Assembly: GCF_001425085.1 (NCBI RefSeq)
Contig: NZ_LMDN01000002.1
Location: 335,796 to 399,795 of the forward strand
DNA length: 64,000 bases
Origin: Leifsonia sp. Root4
Lineage (GTDB): Bacteria; Actinomycetota; Actinomycetes; Actinomycetales; Microbacteriaceae
Reading direction: 5' to 3'
The first letter of the stretch is position 1, and each line of letters begins with the position of its first letter. The translations under genes and the position numbers were made by a program. The notes below the pieces were generated by a model, which was not told the DNA's origin, searched no databases, and worked only from the letters and a program-made list of their open reading frames with translations. Positions 43,972-53,205 of the stretch are shown piece by piece.

Positions 43972-45638
43972 GCCCAATCCGCTTCGGAGACGACGTGCGC
44001 ATCGGGGGCGAGAGGCGCGGGGCTCGGGATTCCCTCGTGGATCAGGTGCCACGGCGAAGGGAACTCACCGACGGGTACCTCGATCAGAATGGGCTCGTTC
44101 GCCGGGATCGCGTCTGCCAGCACGTCGGCCAGCTGGGCCGGGTTGAAGGCGCGGGCCGAGGCGATGCCGAATGCTCCGGCCAGCTGCTGGTAATCGGGGT
44201 TGGTGAGATCGCTGGCGAAGTACCTGGCGTCGTAGCGGTTCTTCTGGATACGGCGCACATTCCCGTAGAAACCGTCGTGGAACACGATCGTGACGAGCCC
44301 GATTCCGTAGCGCTTCGCAGTGGAGAGCTCCTGCAGCGTCCAGGAGAATCCGCCGTCGCCGTTCACCGAGACGACCGCGCGGTTCGGATCGGCCGCCTTC
44401 ACGCCGAGCGCGGTGGCGAAGCCATAGCCGAGGGTGCCCTGGTAGCCGGGGCCGATGTAGGTGCGTGGCTGGTAGGCGGGGTACAGCGCGCTGGCCGCGT
44501 AGCCGACCTGGGTGAATTCGCTCACGAAGACGCCGTCGTCTGGCAGGGCACCGCGGATCGCGCCGAGGTACTCGCGCTGCGGGGCGAGGTCGGCGAATTG
44601 CTCCTCGAGCCAGACGCGCACGGCGGCGAACTCTGTACCGCGGCTCTCGCGGGCCGGCCGTCCGATCTGATTCGCAATCGCGGCGAGGCCGAGCGCGGCA
44701 TCCGCATGAATCCGCACAGCGGCCTCCCGTGGACCGTGCAGATCAGCCTCTTCGGCGTTCAGCAGGATGACGGGGGCCCCGTTGGTATTGACCTGGGTGC
44801 CGAACGTCGAGACGAAGCGCGTGCCGACGGCCAGCACCAGGTCGGCGTCACCGCGGAATGCGCGCAACGCCAGGGCGTCGAACGCGAGCCGGTGGCGGGC
44901 GTCGATCGCGCCGCGGCCGTTCTCCCCCATCAACACGGGCGCCTCGAGCGCCTCCGCGAGGGCGAGCAGCTCGGCCGAGGCATTGGCGGCGATGACGCCG
45001 CCGCCAACCACGATCATGGGCCGCTTGGCGGCGGTCAGCATGTGGGCAGCGGCATCGATGTCGGATGCAGCAGGAATCAGCGGCGCGGGGGCGACGCGCG
45101 CCGGGATCAGAGCTTCCGCTGTGGCCGAGAGCACGTCCGGCGGAACCTCGAGCGCGACCGGCCGCGGGCGACCGCTGCGCAGCTGGCTGAACGCCTCGGC
45201 GACGAGGCCGGGGACCTCCGCAGCCGAGCGGGCCGTGCCCGTCCACTTGGTGATCCGCTCGAGCATCCCTGTCTGGTCGGGGATCTCGTGCAGCGCGCCG
45301 AGCCCCTTGCCGATGGCCTTCGAGTCGATCTGGCCGGCGAGCAGCAGCACGGGCGAGTTCGCGGAGTAGGCGGTGGCCATGCCGGAGAGCGCATTCAGAA
45401 CGCCGGGGCCGGGAACGACCATGGCCACTCCGACCTCGCCGGTGCTGCGCGCGTAGCCGTCGGCCATGTAGGTGGTCGCCTGTTCGTTGCGAGCGCAGGT
45501 GAACGCGATCCGGTCCGCACGCGAGTACAAGGCGTCCGCCGCCCCGTCGAGCTGAACCCCGGGGATTCCGAAGATCTGGCTCACTCCCTGTTCGATCAGG
45601 GATTCGGCCAAAAGATCGCCGCCGGTCTGTTCCGTCAA
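43968..45638 (-). CDS. Thiamine diphosphate-dependent decarboxylase-like enzyme
   Basis: The 556-residue protein has the acetolactate synthase/2-oxo acid decarboxylase fold. Catalytic Glu52 is in CARNEQATTYMADGYAR. The middle FAD/nucleotide-like domain lies around 185-330, and the PP domain has VNGDGGFSWTLQEL and HDGFYGNVRRIQ. The TTG start at 45638 follows GAGGAGAGG, a strong ribosome site. It is cotranslated with an aldehyde dehydrogenase. Decarboxylation of an arylpyruvate or benzoylformate-type acid is plausible given the aminotransferase at 53292, but a lyase or acetyltransferase role is possible. Confidence 0.82.
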   Translation of the reverse strand: MTEQTGGDLLAESLIEQGVSQIFGIPGVQLDGAADALYSRADRIAFTCARNEQATTYMADGYARSTGEVGVAMVVPGPGVLNALSGMATAYSANSPVLLLAGQIDSKAIGKGLGALHEIPDQTGMLERITKWTGTARSAAEVPGLVAEAFSQLRSGRPRPVALEVPPDVLSATAEALIPARVAPAPLIPAASDIDAAAHMLTAAKRPMIVVGGGVIAANASAELLALAEALEAPVLMGENGRGAIDARHRLAFDALALRAFRGDADLVLAVGTRFVSTFGTQVNTNGAPVILLNAEEADLHGPREAAVRIHADAALGLAAIANQIGRPARESRGTEFAAVRVWLEEQFADLAPQREYLGAIRGALPDDGVFVSEFTQVGYAASALYPAYQPRTYIGPGYQGTLGYGFATALGVKAADPNRAVVSVNGDGGFSWTLQELSTAKRYGIGLVTIVFHDGFYGNVRRIQKNRYDARYFASDLTNPDYQQLAGAFGIASARAFNPAQLADVLADAIPANEPILIEVPVGEFPSPWHLIHEGIPSPAPLAPDAHVVSEADWA

Positions 45639-45680
45639 TGGATTTCCTCTCCTCGGTGCTAACGCTGAGATCAATGTAAT

Positions 45681-45695
45681 GGTTACAATGAATTA
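45681..45695. promoter_or_regulatory. AT-rich operator motif between ThDP operon and GntR gene
   Basis: GGTTACAATGAATTA matches GGTTATAATCAATTA at 53206-53220 in 13 of 15 positions. It lies 43 bases upstream of the ThDP gene on one side and 121 upstream of the GntR gene on the other. This is a good place for a site controlling both. Confidence 0.6.
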
Positions 45696-45816
45696 TGGCA
45701 ATACCGAAAACCCCGTCGACTCGCTCCGCTAAATGACCACTGGCTCCCTAGGATGTGAGGATGCGAGGGCGGGTCGCCTCACACACTTACGAGAGAACGG
45801 CAGGGTATCCCTGGCA

Positions 45817-46551
45817 ATGAACACACCACGCAGCACGACGTCGACGGCGACCTTCCAGAAGCGACGCCCCTCCCAGTCGGTCGCTGACGGTGTCGTGGCC
45901 GAGATCGAAGCCATCATCAGCAGGGACCGCCTCCCGGCCGGCCACCGCATCGGCACGAAGCAAGACCTCTACGAGCAGTTCGGGGTCGCGCCGGCGACAC
46001 TCGGCGAGGCCATGCGCGTACTCCGCGGTCGCGGCGTCATCGAAGTGCGCCCCGGGCCGGGCGGAGGCATCTTCGTCGCCAACCAGTCCCCGCTGATCCG
46101 CCTGGCTCATAGCGTTCTGCAGCTGCGTGAGGACGGCGCGACCGTCAACGAGGTCGTCGGCGTGCTCGACGCTCTCGACGAGGCGGTCGTCCACGACGCC
46201 GTCCTGAACCGCAGCGATGCCGATCTCGCTGCCCTCGACGCATTGATGACGGAGCTCGCCGCGGTGTGGCACGACCCGATCGAGGGATTGCACTGCAACT
46301 GGCGGTTGCACCGACGCATCGCCGAGATCTCGCCGAACGCCGTGCTGCGCACCTTCTACCTGAATCTCGTCGATTACATCGAGAGCGAAGGCGCTGAAGA
46401 GCCGATCACGGCATCACTGGACGTCCCGGGCTTCCGGGCGAACAGTGAGGAGCGCCTCGCGGCGCACCGTGACCTCGTCGAGGCGATCCGCTCCGGGGAT
46501 GTCGAGCTCGGCCGCCGCGCGCTCGTGCGCCACCGCACCCCCGGACACTGA
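45817..46551 (+). CDS. GntR family regulator (FCD subfamily), second copy
   Basis: The 244-residue regulator has a winged helix-turn-helix at about 15-85 (EIEAIISRDRLPAGHRIGTKQDLYEQFGVAPATLGEAM in order, with wing GPGGGIFV). A helical FCD domain covers 95-230 and contains the metal-type histidines of RLHRRIAEISPN. It is divergent from the ThDP-ALDH operon and convergent with the M20 gene, five bases from stop to stop. The shared motif at 45681, 53206 and possibly 42457 suggests it governs the whole 35-54 kb island. The ATG at 45817 is the only good start matching the family N-terminus. Confidence 0.85.
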   Translation: MNTPRSTTSTATFQKRRPSQSVADGVVAEIEAIISRDRLPAGHRIGTKQDLYEQFGVAPATLGEAMRVLRGRGVIEVRPGPGGGIFVANQSPLIRLAHSVLQLREDGATVNEVVGVLDALDEAVVHDAVLNRSDADLAALDALMTELAAVWHDPIEGLHCNWRLHRRIAEISPNAVLRTFYLNLVDYIESEGAEEPITASLDVPGFRANSEERLAAHRDLVEAIRSGDVELGRRALVRHRTPGH

Positions 46552-46556
46552 CCGGC

Positions 46557-47735
46557 TCAGCCGACGTGCCTGAGAGCGAGGGCCGCGAGGGCCGCGGCCT
46601 GGTCGGCGAGCACCTCGTCGTCGAAGACGGCACGCGGCGAGTGATTCATCTCGGCTGCGGTCGGATCGATTTCCGCCGGGGTCGCTCCGAGGAATATGAA
46701 GGCACCAGGCACCTGCTCCAACACGAATGAGAAGTCCTCCGAGGCCATCACGGGCGCAGGGAGGGTCTCGACGCGGTCATCGCCGAAGATGCTGCCGAGC
46801 ACTGCGAGGGCGGCGGCGGTCTCGTCTGGTGAGTTGACGGTGACCGGGTAGACCACCTCGAAGTCGAGCTCTGCGCGGCATCCGTGCGCAGCGGCGATGT
46901 GCTGGACGAGGGTGGGCAATTCGTCCTGCACCTTCGCGACCGAGGCGGCAGAGAGGGTGCGCACGGTGGCGGCGAAGCTCGCCGTGTCGGGGATGACGTT
47001 GAGGATCTCGCTTGCTGCGAGCTTTGTCACCGAGAGCACGATCGGATCAAAGACGTCGAAGCGCCGGGTGACCCAGCTCTGCAGTGCAAGGATGATCTCG
47101 GCCAGCACGGGGACGGGGTCGACGGCCTGGTGCGGGCGGGACCCATGCCCGCCGACCCCGTGCACGCTGACACGCAGAACGTTGGCTCCGCCCATCAACG
47201 GACCGGCCTTGGTCGAGAAGACGCCGGGCACTCCCGGCAGAACGTGGATGCCGTATCCGGCAACAGCACGCTGCCCCGCGGCATCGAGCACGCCTTCGGC
47301 GAGCATCAACGGGGCCCCGCCTCCGGCCTCCTCTCCTGGCTGGAACATGAAGGTGACGGAGCCGGAGATCTGCTCCTGCCGGGCCGCGAGCAGTCGCGCG
47401 GCGCCGACCAGGCCGGCCACGTGCAGATCGTGCCCGCAGGCGTGCATCGCTCCGTTCACCGAGGCGAAGTCGAGCCCGGTCTCCTCGGTTATTGCCAGCG
47501 CGTCCATATCGGCCCGCAGCACGACGTTCGGGCCGGGCATCGCGCCGCGCAGCACGGCGGTGACCGAGCTCAACGAGCGGCCGAGGGTGACCTCGAGTCC
47601 GAGCCCGTCGATGGCCTCAAGCACGGCGGCCTGCGTCAGCGGCAACTCGAATCCCACCTCCGGAGCAGCGTGCAGCCCGCGCCGCAGCGCGATCAATTCG
47701 GGCAGCATGGCCGCCGCATCCGCGCGCAGGCTCAT
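46557..47735 (-). CDS. M20 family amidohydrolase (copy 2)
   Basis: This 392-residue cytosolic metallohydrolase is of the hippurate/N-acyl amino acid amidohydrolase type. Metal-site motifs are DMDALAI, MHACGHDLHVAG, FQPGEEAGG and MASEDFSFVL. It is a close paralogue of the protein at 35861-37075. The ATG overlaps the stop of the amidohydrolase gene (ATGA), and it is the last gene of the operon that starts with the S10 protein at 53157. It would release amino acid or acid from an amide conjugate; substrate unknown. Confidence 0.88.
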   Translation of the reverse strand: MSLRADAAAMLPELIALRRGLHAAPEVGFELPLTQAAVLEAIDGLGLEVTLGRSLSSVTAVLRGAMPGPNVVLRADMDALAITEETGLDFASVNGAMHACGHDLHVAGLVGAARLLAARQEQISGSVTFMFQPGEEAGGGAPLMLAEGVLDAAGQRAVAGYGIHVLPGVPGVFSTKAGPLMGGANVLRVSVHGVGGHGSRPHQAVDPVPVLAEIILALQSWVTRRFDVFDPIVLSVTKLAASEILNVIPDTASFAATVRTLSAASVAKVQDELPTLVQHIAAAHGCRAELDFEVVYPVTVNSPDETAAALAVLGSIFGDDRVETLPAPVMASEDFSFVLEQVPGAFIFLGATPAEIDPTAAEMNHSPRAVFDDEVLADQAAALAALALRHVG

Positions 47736-48952
47736 CGTGCGGCCCGCTCCGAGTAGACCTCGCGGCCGCCGATGTACACGCGTTCCACCCGCGACTGCAC
47801 GTCGAGCGGGTCGCCGGACCACAGCACGATGTCGGCGTCCAGCCCCGGTGCGAGCGTGCCGACCCTGTCGTCGATGCGCGCGATCTCGGCCGCGCGCACC
47901 GTCATCGCCTCGATCGCCGTCTGCCAGGGCAGCCCGGCGCGCACGGCGACCGCGGCCTGCAGATTGAGCTGCCCCATCGGCACCACGGGATGGTCGGTGG
48001 TCAATGCGACCCGCACTCCGGCCGCGGCGAGGGTGACGAGGTTGTCGACGGATGCCTCGCGCACCTCGACCTTCGAACGGCTCGAGAGGATCGGCCCGTA
48101 AATCACGGGAATGTCGCGCGCGGCCAGCTCTGCCGCATGCTTGTGCGCCTCGGTGCCGTGGTTCAAGACGAGCTTCAGTCCGAATTCGTCCGCCAGCCGC
48201 AGCGCTGTGGCGATGTCGTCGTGGCGGTGTACGTGCTGATCCCAGAGCAGTTCGCCGCTCAGCACCTGGGCGAGGGCGTCCTTCGCCAGGTCGCGAGCGA
48301 AAACTGTGCCGTCGGCGGCGGCGCGGTCACGCCTGGCGACGTAGTCCTGGGCGTCCAGGAGCGCCTGGCGGATGACGAGGGCGATGCCCATGCGGGTGCT
48401 CGGGAGCTGCTTGCGGTCGCCGTAGACCTGCTTCGGGTTCTCACCCAGGGCGGATTTCACGCTCACCGCGTGGCGGATCACCTGCGCGTCGACGCTGCCG
48501 CCGCCGCCGGTCTTGATGGCCACCGTCTGGCCGCCGATCGGGTTGCCGGAGCCCGGCTTGACCACGGCGGCCGTGACTCCTCCCGCCAGCGCCTCGGTGA
48601 ATGCGATGTCCTCGATGTTGATGGCGTCCAGCGCCCGCACACCGGCCATGTTCGGTCCGCTCAGCTCGCTGCCGTCCGCACCGGCCCAGCCGTTGCCCTC
48701 CTCGTGCACACCGATGTGACTGTGTGCGTCGATGAACCCGGGCAGCACCCAGCGGCCGCGCGCCTCGATCACAGGCACGTCAGCCGGCACGGCGACGTCT
48801 GACCCGACGGCGACGATCACGCCGTCGCGGACGAGCACGGTGCCCCACGCGATGGCGTCTCCGACGACGGGCACGACATAGCCCCCGACGATGGCCAGAT
48901 CGGCGGGAGGCCGCTTGACGTCGCTGTGCTGGGTAGTGGCTTGCTCTGGCAT
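47732..48952 (-). CDS. Metal-dependent amidohydrolase (imidazolonepropionase-like)
   Basis: The 406-residue protein has the composite beta-sandwich/TIM-barrel of the amidohydrolase superfamily. The metal motif DAHSHIG is near 76-82, with further histidines in WDQHVHRHDD and NHGTEAHKHA and the Asp of TTDHPVVP. The C-terminal LAPGLDADIVLWSGDPLD closes the sandwich domain. The ATG at 48952 has GAGG five bases upstream. It lies between a pseudo-HAD gene and the M20 gene in one operon. It likely hydrolyses a C-N bond of a cyclic or linear amide. Confidence 0.85.
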   Translation of the reverse strand: MPEQATTQHSDVKRPPADLAIVGGYVVPVVGDAIAWGTVLVRDGVIVAVGSDVAVPADVPVIEARGRWVLPGFIDAHSHIGVHEEGNGWAGADGSELSGPNMAGVRALDAINIEDIAFTEALAGGVTAAVVKPGSGNPIGGQTVAIKTGGGGSVDAQVIRHAVSVKSALGENPKQVYGDRKQLPSTRMGIALVIRQALLDAQDYVARRDRAAADGTVFARDLAKDALAQVLSGELLWDQHVHRHDDIATALRLADEFGLKLVLNHGTEAHKHAAELAARDIPVIYGPILSSRSKVEVREASVDNLVTLAAAGVRVALTTDHPVVPMGQLNLQAAVAVRAGLPWQTAIEAMTVRAAEIARIDDRVGTLAPGLDADIVLWSGDPLDVQSRVERVYIGGREVYSERAAR

Positions 48953-48992
48953 GAGTACCTCGTTTGCGTGATGGTGAGTGGTCGGACTGGAA

Positions 48993-49496
48993 CTACTTGT
49001 GAGTGGAGTGCGGCAGGGCGGCGAGCGCTTCCAACAGCTGATCGGCATCGATCGCGCAGATACCACGGCGCGGGTCGACGCGCACCACGACGCCCGTGCC
49101 GTCGATGGGCGCTGCCCCGGCCAGGTCGACGAGTTCGTCGTCGACCCAGACCCACGGCCAGCCGCCGGTGTAGTGCGTGATCATATCGATCTTGCCGAAC
49201 TGCACAGGCAGAAAAGGCCACGGCTCTTCCGGCAGCTCGAGCGCCTCGCGCAACGCGGTGTGCGCGTTGTGACCCCACTCCGAGGCCCAGACGATCTCGA
49301 AACGCTCGCTGAGTTCGCGGATGCGGCGGGCAGCGTCATCCGGAATCTCCACGTCCCGCACCCACCGTCCCCATGCCGATACCCGGTGTGTGGATGTCGG
49401 CACGTCCGCTCCGTCCTCGAGCACGATGACACCGCTGACGCCGAGAATCAGCAGCGGCTTCTCCCCGCGCGGCGCCAACGCCTCGTACTTGCTCAT
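48993..49496 (-). CDS. HAD-like protein lacking the catalytic aspartates
   Basis: The 167-residue protein looks like the small HAD domain family seen with RNA-repair-type proteins. Motif I, normally DVDGV, reads GVSGV at about 19-23, so both catalytic Asp residues are gone. The other motifs remain: VWASEW for motif II, FGKID for motif III and VWVDDEL for motif IV. It is therefore probably not a phosphatase, and may bind a ligand or a partner protein. The ATG overlaps the Rieske oxygenase stop, so both are cotranslated. Residue loss in a tightly linked gene suggests a new role rather than decay. Confidence 0.62.
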   Translation of the reverse strand: MSKYEALAPRGEKPLLILGVSGVIVLEDGADVPTSTHRVSAWGRWVRDVEIPDDAARRIRELSERFEIVWASEWGHNAHTALREALELPEEPWPFLPVQFGKIDMITHYTGGWPWVWVDDELVDLAGAAPIDGTGVVVRVDPRRGICAIDADQLLEALAALPHSTHK

Positions 49497-50686
49497 GCGC
49501 CGACGGTGGCCGGTTCGGCGACCGCGTCCTCGAAGTAGTTGCCACCCTCGATCGCGACCACCATCTCGGACTCGTCGAACACGACACCGGGCGGGTTCTC
49601 GCCCTTCTCGAGTGCCTTGATCTGCTTGGCCATCATGCGGCGGAGCATCGCAACTCCCTGGTCGGTGGTGGTGAGGTGGTCCTCGCTGTGCAGGGAGATG
49701 TCGCCCTGGCTCTTCTGGGCTTCGTAGTCGCCAGGCAGCCGCTGGTGCTCCTCCTCGGTCAGGTCCTTCCAGGCTTTGCCCTCGTGGGTGGAGCGGAGCT
49801 TCTTCAGGAACTCGGGGTCGCTGTCGCGGGCGATCGTGAAGATCTTGAACGAGGTGTCATCCAGCGGAACGACCCAGCCGATCATGTTCGTCTGCCCGGA
49901 GGTGAGCTTCGGGCTGGCCACAACGCGCATGTTCGGGAACATCACCTCGGTCACCCGGCGCAGCTGACGCCCATCCCCGAGACCGCGGAACTGCACCGAG
50001 CGCACCCCGCGCGGGGTGTAGTCGAAGGTGACCTCGGGGATGATCGCCATCTCCGGGGTGAACTGATTGCCGCTGAAACGGGCGTGCAGGATCGGGACGT
50101 GGAACGGGTCCATCACGTTCTCCCAGTGCTGCAGCCAGTTGAAGTCCAGCAGCGCTGGGCCGCCACCGCCGACACCATTGTCGTCGGCGATCAGCACCTC
50201 GTCATCGGCGAGGTTCTCGAAGGTGTCGTAGCGCGGCAGCAACGGCTTCTTCTCTGCCGGGCCCATGTACGCCCAGATCAGGCCGTACTGCTCCCGCACC
50301 GGGTACCAGGGCTGGCGCATCCGGTCGCGGTGCAGGCCCATCTCGGGTTCGCAGGGCTGCTCGGTGGTGTGCCCCTCCGTGTCGAACACCCAGCCGTGGT
50401 ACGAGCAGCGGATGCCGTCGTCCTCGACGCCGCCGTAGTAGAGCGACGCCCCGCGGTGCGTGCACCGCGGGTGCAGCAACCCTGGCTTGCCCTTGCGGGT
50501 ACGGAACAATATCAAGTCCTCGCCGAGCACCTTGACCTTCATCGGGCGCGTCGTCGCGTCACCGATCAGTGCGATGGGCTGCCAGTAGCGGCGCAGCACC
50601 TCTCCGTAGGGGGTGCCCTGCCCGACCTGAGCAAGCTCGTTCAGTGGCGCGCCGAGCCGAAGACCGTATGCGGTGTCCGTGTCCAT
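49493..50686 (-). CDS. Rieske non-haem iron oxygenase, phthalate/phenoxybenzoate dioxygenase type
   Basis: The 397-residue oxygenase component uses a 2Fe-2S Rieske centre and a mononuclear iron to hydroxylate or O-demethylate aromatic acids. Rieske ligands are in CTHRG and CSYHGW, about 19 residues apart near 75-97. The iron site is in NVMDPFHVPILHARF near 190. The N-terminal RRYWQPIAL and VLGEDLILFR are typical of the phthalate-type alpha-only family. It follows a matching reductase by 28 bases. A hydroxylating step on an arylcarboxylate is likely, but the substrate is unknown. Confidence 0.92.
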   Translation of the reverse strand: MDTDTAYGLRLGAPLNELAQVGQGTPYGEVLRRYWQPIALIGDATTRPMKVKVLGEDLILFRTRKGKPGLLHPRCTHRGASLYYGGVEDDGIRCSYHGWVFDTEGHTTEQPCEPEMGLHRDRMRQPWYPVREQYGLIWAYMGPAEKKPLLPRYDTFENLADDEVLIADDNGVGGGGPALLDFNWLQHWENVMDPFHVPILHARFSGNQFTPEMAIIPEVTFDYTPRGVRSVQFRGLGDGRQLRRVTEVMFPNMRVVASPKLTSGQTNMIGWVVPLDDTSFKIFTIARDSDPEFLKKLRSTHEGKAWKDLTEEEHQRLPGDYEAQKSQGDISLHSEDHLTTTDQGVAMLRRMMAKQIKALEKGENPPGVVFDESEMVVAIEGGNYFEDAVAEPATVGA

Positions 50687-50714
50687 GTTCTCTCCGTTCG
50701 TGAATGGTGGGGTT

Positions 50715-51689
50715 CTAGATGTCGAGCACGAGGGTGGAACTGGTTGCCCGCGAGACGCAGATCATCATGGTCTCGTTCGCCTCACGCTCGTCGGGGCTGA
50801 GGATCGAGTCCCTATGGTCGACGTCGCCGTCAATGACGTCGGTCTCGCAGGTGCCGCAGACCCCCTCGAGGCAGGAACTCGGCACACCGATGCCGGCCCT
50901 TTCGAGCATGTCGAGCACACTGCACCCGTTCTCGACCCGTACGGTCACACCGCTGCGGCGGGCTTCGACCTCGAAGGCCTCTGTCGAGAGCGGCTCGCTC
51001 AGTGCCTTGGCTTGGAAGCGTTCGAGACGGAGTACCCCCGTCGGCCATCCTGTGCTCAGCGACTCGAGTGCTTCCAGCAGCCGCTCCGGCCCGCAGGCGT
51101 AGACGCGCGTGTCGGCTCCGACCGCGCCGATCCAGCCAGCCAGGTCGAGGCGACCGTCTCGGTCGCCCGCAATGAGGGTGCTGTTGCCGTCGGCGACCTC
51201 CGCGGACCCGGTGAAGGCCATGCGCTCCGCGCTCCCACCGAGGTAGGCCAGGCGCCACGCGGCACCGCGCGCTGCCACAGACCGGATCATCGGCAGCAGT
51301 GGAGTGATGCCGATGCCGCCGGCCACGAACACGTAATTGCCGGCATCCGCCAGCTCGAAGTTGTTGCGGGGCAGGCTGACGTCGAGCAGTTCGCCCGGGC
51401 GCAGCGAATCGTGCACGTAGCTCGATCCGCCTCGGCTGACCGGCTCGCGCAACACGGCGAAGCGCCAGCCGGAGCGGTCGGCGGGGTCAGAGCAGAGCGA
51501 GTACTGCCGCTCGACACCGTTGCCGAAACGCACGTCGATGTGCGCGCCTGGTGACCACTCGTCCAGGGCGATGCCCGTCGGATCGCACAGGAGCACCGAG
51601 ACCACATCTCGGGCCTCGAAACGGAGTTCGGCCACACGCAGCGTCAGGCGCTGTGCGCCGGGGGCGGTGGTCGGGAGTGGGATGGACAC
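50715..51689 (-). CDS. Oxygenase reductase (FMN, NAD(P)H and 2Fe-2S domains)
   Basis: The 324-residue protein matches the phthalate dioxygenase reductase/VanB family. The flavin domain contains RQYSLCSDP near 75, and the nucleotide domain has VAGGIGITPLLPM near 121. A C-terminal plant-type ferredoxin follows, with CLEGVCGTC near 276-284 and a final Cys in MMICVSR. It passes electrons from NAD(P)H to the Rieske oxygenase encoded next. It starts 37 bases after the S10 gene in the same operon. Confidence 0.92.
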   Translation of the reverse strand: MSIPLPTTAPGAQRLTLRVAELRFEARDVVSVLLCDPTGIALDEWSPGAHIDVRFGNGVERQYSLCSDPADRSGWRFAVLREPVSRGGSSYVHDSLRPGELLDVSLPRNNFELADAGNYVFVAGGIGITPLLPMIRSVAARGAAWRLAYLGGSAERMAFTGSAEVADGNSTLIAGDRDGRLDLAGWIGAVGADTRVYACGPERLLEALESLSTGWPTGVLRLERFQAKALSEPLSTEAFEVEARRSGVTVRVENGCSVLDMLERAGIGVPSSCLEGVCGTCETDVIDGDVDHRDSILSPDEREANETMMICVSRATSSTLVLDI

Positions 51690-51726
51690 CAGTGTCTTCT
51701 CTCTGCGCGTTGGCTACGGTCGGGGC

Positions 51727-53157
51727 TCAGCGCGGTCCGGCGATGAAGTCGCGCAGCCCGGCGCCGAGCATTTCTGCGCTACGCGGGTCGGTGTACATCA
51801 TGTGACCGGCCGGGAAGGTGAGCGAGGTGATCCGATCGGCAGGCAGATCGTTCTGAGCAAGCAGGTTGCGTGCGGAACCGACCGTGGTGAGCGTGTCGTA
51901 GTGCCCAGTGCCGATGAACAGTCGAGCCTGCGGCACGGCACGAAGATAGGCCCGCAGATGGGCGGCATAGTCAAAAAGCGCGAACGGGGACGGCAGCGGG
52001 CTCCCGCCGAACTCGGCGACGGCCGCGCTCTCCTGGTAGTTCCAACGCTCGTGAGTCCGGTTGTCGGCCAGCCTGTAGCGCTTGCTGGCTGGCACGCCGA
52101 GGTTCTGGGTGAAGTGGCGCTGCGCCGCCGCGACGAATGCGGCGTCGAGGCGCAGGCCAGCTGCCTCGAACTGTGGCTCGCTGCCCCCTGGCGGGACAGC
52201 CGCGACGGTGTACCGTGCATCGGTGAGCCCCAACACGAGGCCGCGATCGGCCAACAACTCGCGCCGGAAGTCCTCCTTGTTCACCCGCAGCCGACACCGC
52301 ACCAGCGCGGCGACGGGCAGGCCGGTGTAGCGAGAGAGCTCTTCGGCTACGGAGCGCAGTTCGGCTTCCGGCAAGGCTGTGCCCTGCATGATCGCGCTGG
52401 CGTACCGCCCGATTGACCAGTCATGCGCCTGCTCGGCGAGCTCGTCCACCGCGAGATCCGTGTACCCGCCGAGGCCGTGGTAGCTGGCCGTCACGGCGAG
52501 CAACGGCACGGCAGCCACGAATCCAATGACATTGCCCGGCCGCTGTGTTGTCTCCTGGGCATTCAGCACCTGGCCGAGCATGGCGACCCCTTCGACCGCG
52601 ATGGCGTTGTCGGAGCCGAGCAACCGGGTGGCCACGACCGCGGCACGGATGGTGCCGTAGCTCTCGCCGAGGAGAAAGACGCGTGCGCCGAGCCGTCCAT
52701 GGCGCTCTAGCCAGCGGCGGATCACATCTGCGACGTGATCCGCGTCGCCGTCGACGCCATCGACGGGTCCCGTGTCGGCACCGGCATCCACCCGGCCGTA
52801 CCCGGTGTTGATGGGGTCGATGAAGACCAGGTCGCTGCTGCCGAGCAAGCTGCTCGTACTTGGCGCGAGTCCATAGGGAGGCAGGATGCCGGTCTCGAGC
52901 GCCGTGGGGATGGCGGCCAGGAACGGTCCGATGCCACCGAGGTGCAGCCAGACGGAGGAGACGCCCGGTCCCCCGTTGAAAACGAAGGTGATCGGACGAT
53001 CAACGCTCGGTTCGTCGGCCAGGTAGGACGTTGTGTAGGAGCGGCCAATGCCGGCGCCGTTCACGTCGCGCACCCGGAGGCCTTCGACGATCGCCGTGTA
53101 CTCGAGTCGGACGCCGTCAAATGTTCCGCTGTGCCTGCTCACGTACCGCCGCGCCAT
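51727..53157 (-). CDS. S10 serine carboxypeptidase-like protein (copy 2)
   Basis: The 476-residue protein is a paralogue of the one at 34304. FNGGPGVSSVW is at 60-70, nucleophile Ser166 in LLGESYGTI, an Asp in TGHYDTLTT and His452 in PAGHMMYTD. No signal peptide is present, so it is cytosolic. The start at 53157 (MARRYV) has AAAGG six bases upstream; the frame is open 60 bases further out but lacks such a site. It is the first gene of a six-gene operon with the Rieske system and M20 copy 2. An AT-rich operator lies 49 bases upstream. Confidence 0.83.
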   Translation of the reverse strand: MARRYVSRHSGTFDGVRLEYTAIVEGLRVRDVNGAGIGRSYTTSYLADEPSVDRPITFVFNGGPGVSSVWLHLGGIGPFLAAIPTALETGILPPYGLAPSTSSLLGSSDLVFIDPINTGYGRVDAGADTGPVDGVDGDADHVADVIRRWLERHGRLGARVFLLGESYGTIRAAVVATRLLGSDNAIAVEGVAMLGQVLNAQETTQRPGNVIGFVAAVPLLAVTASYHGLGGYTDLAVDELAEQAHDWSIGRYASAIMQGTALPEAELRSVAEELSRYTGLPVAALVRCRLRVNKEDFRRELLADRGLVLGLTDARYTVAAVPPGGSEPQFEAAGLRLDAAFVAAAQRHFTQNLGVPASKRYRLADNRTHERWNYQESAAVAEFGGSPLPSPFALFDYAAHLRAYLRAVPQARLFIGTGHYDTLTTVGSARNLLAQNDLPADRITSLTFPAGHMMYTDPRSAEMLGAGLRDFIAGPR

Positions 53158-53205
53158 TGCCGACCTTTCGCCGTCCGGAACCGCATATCCACAATTGAAG
53201 ACATT

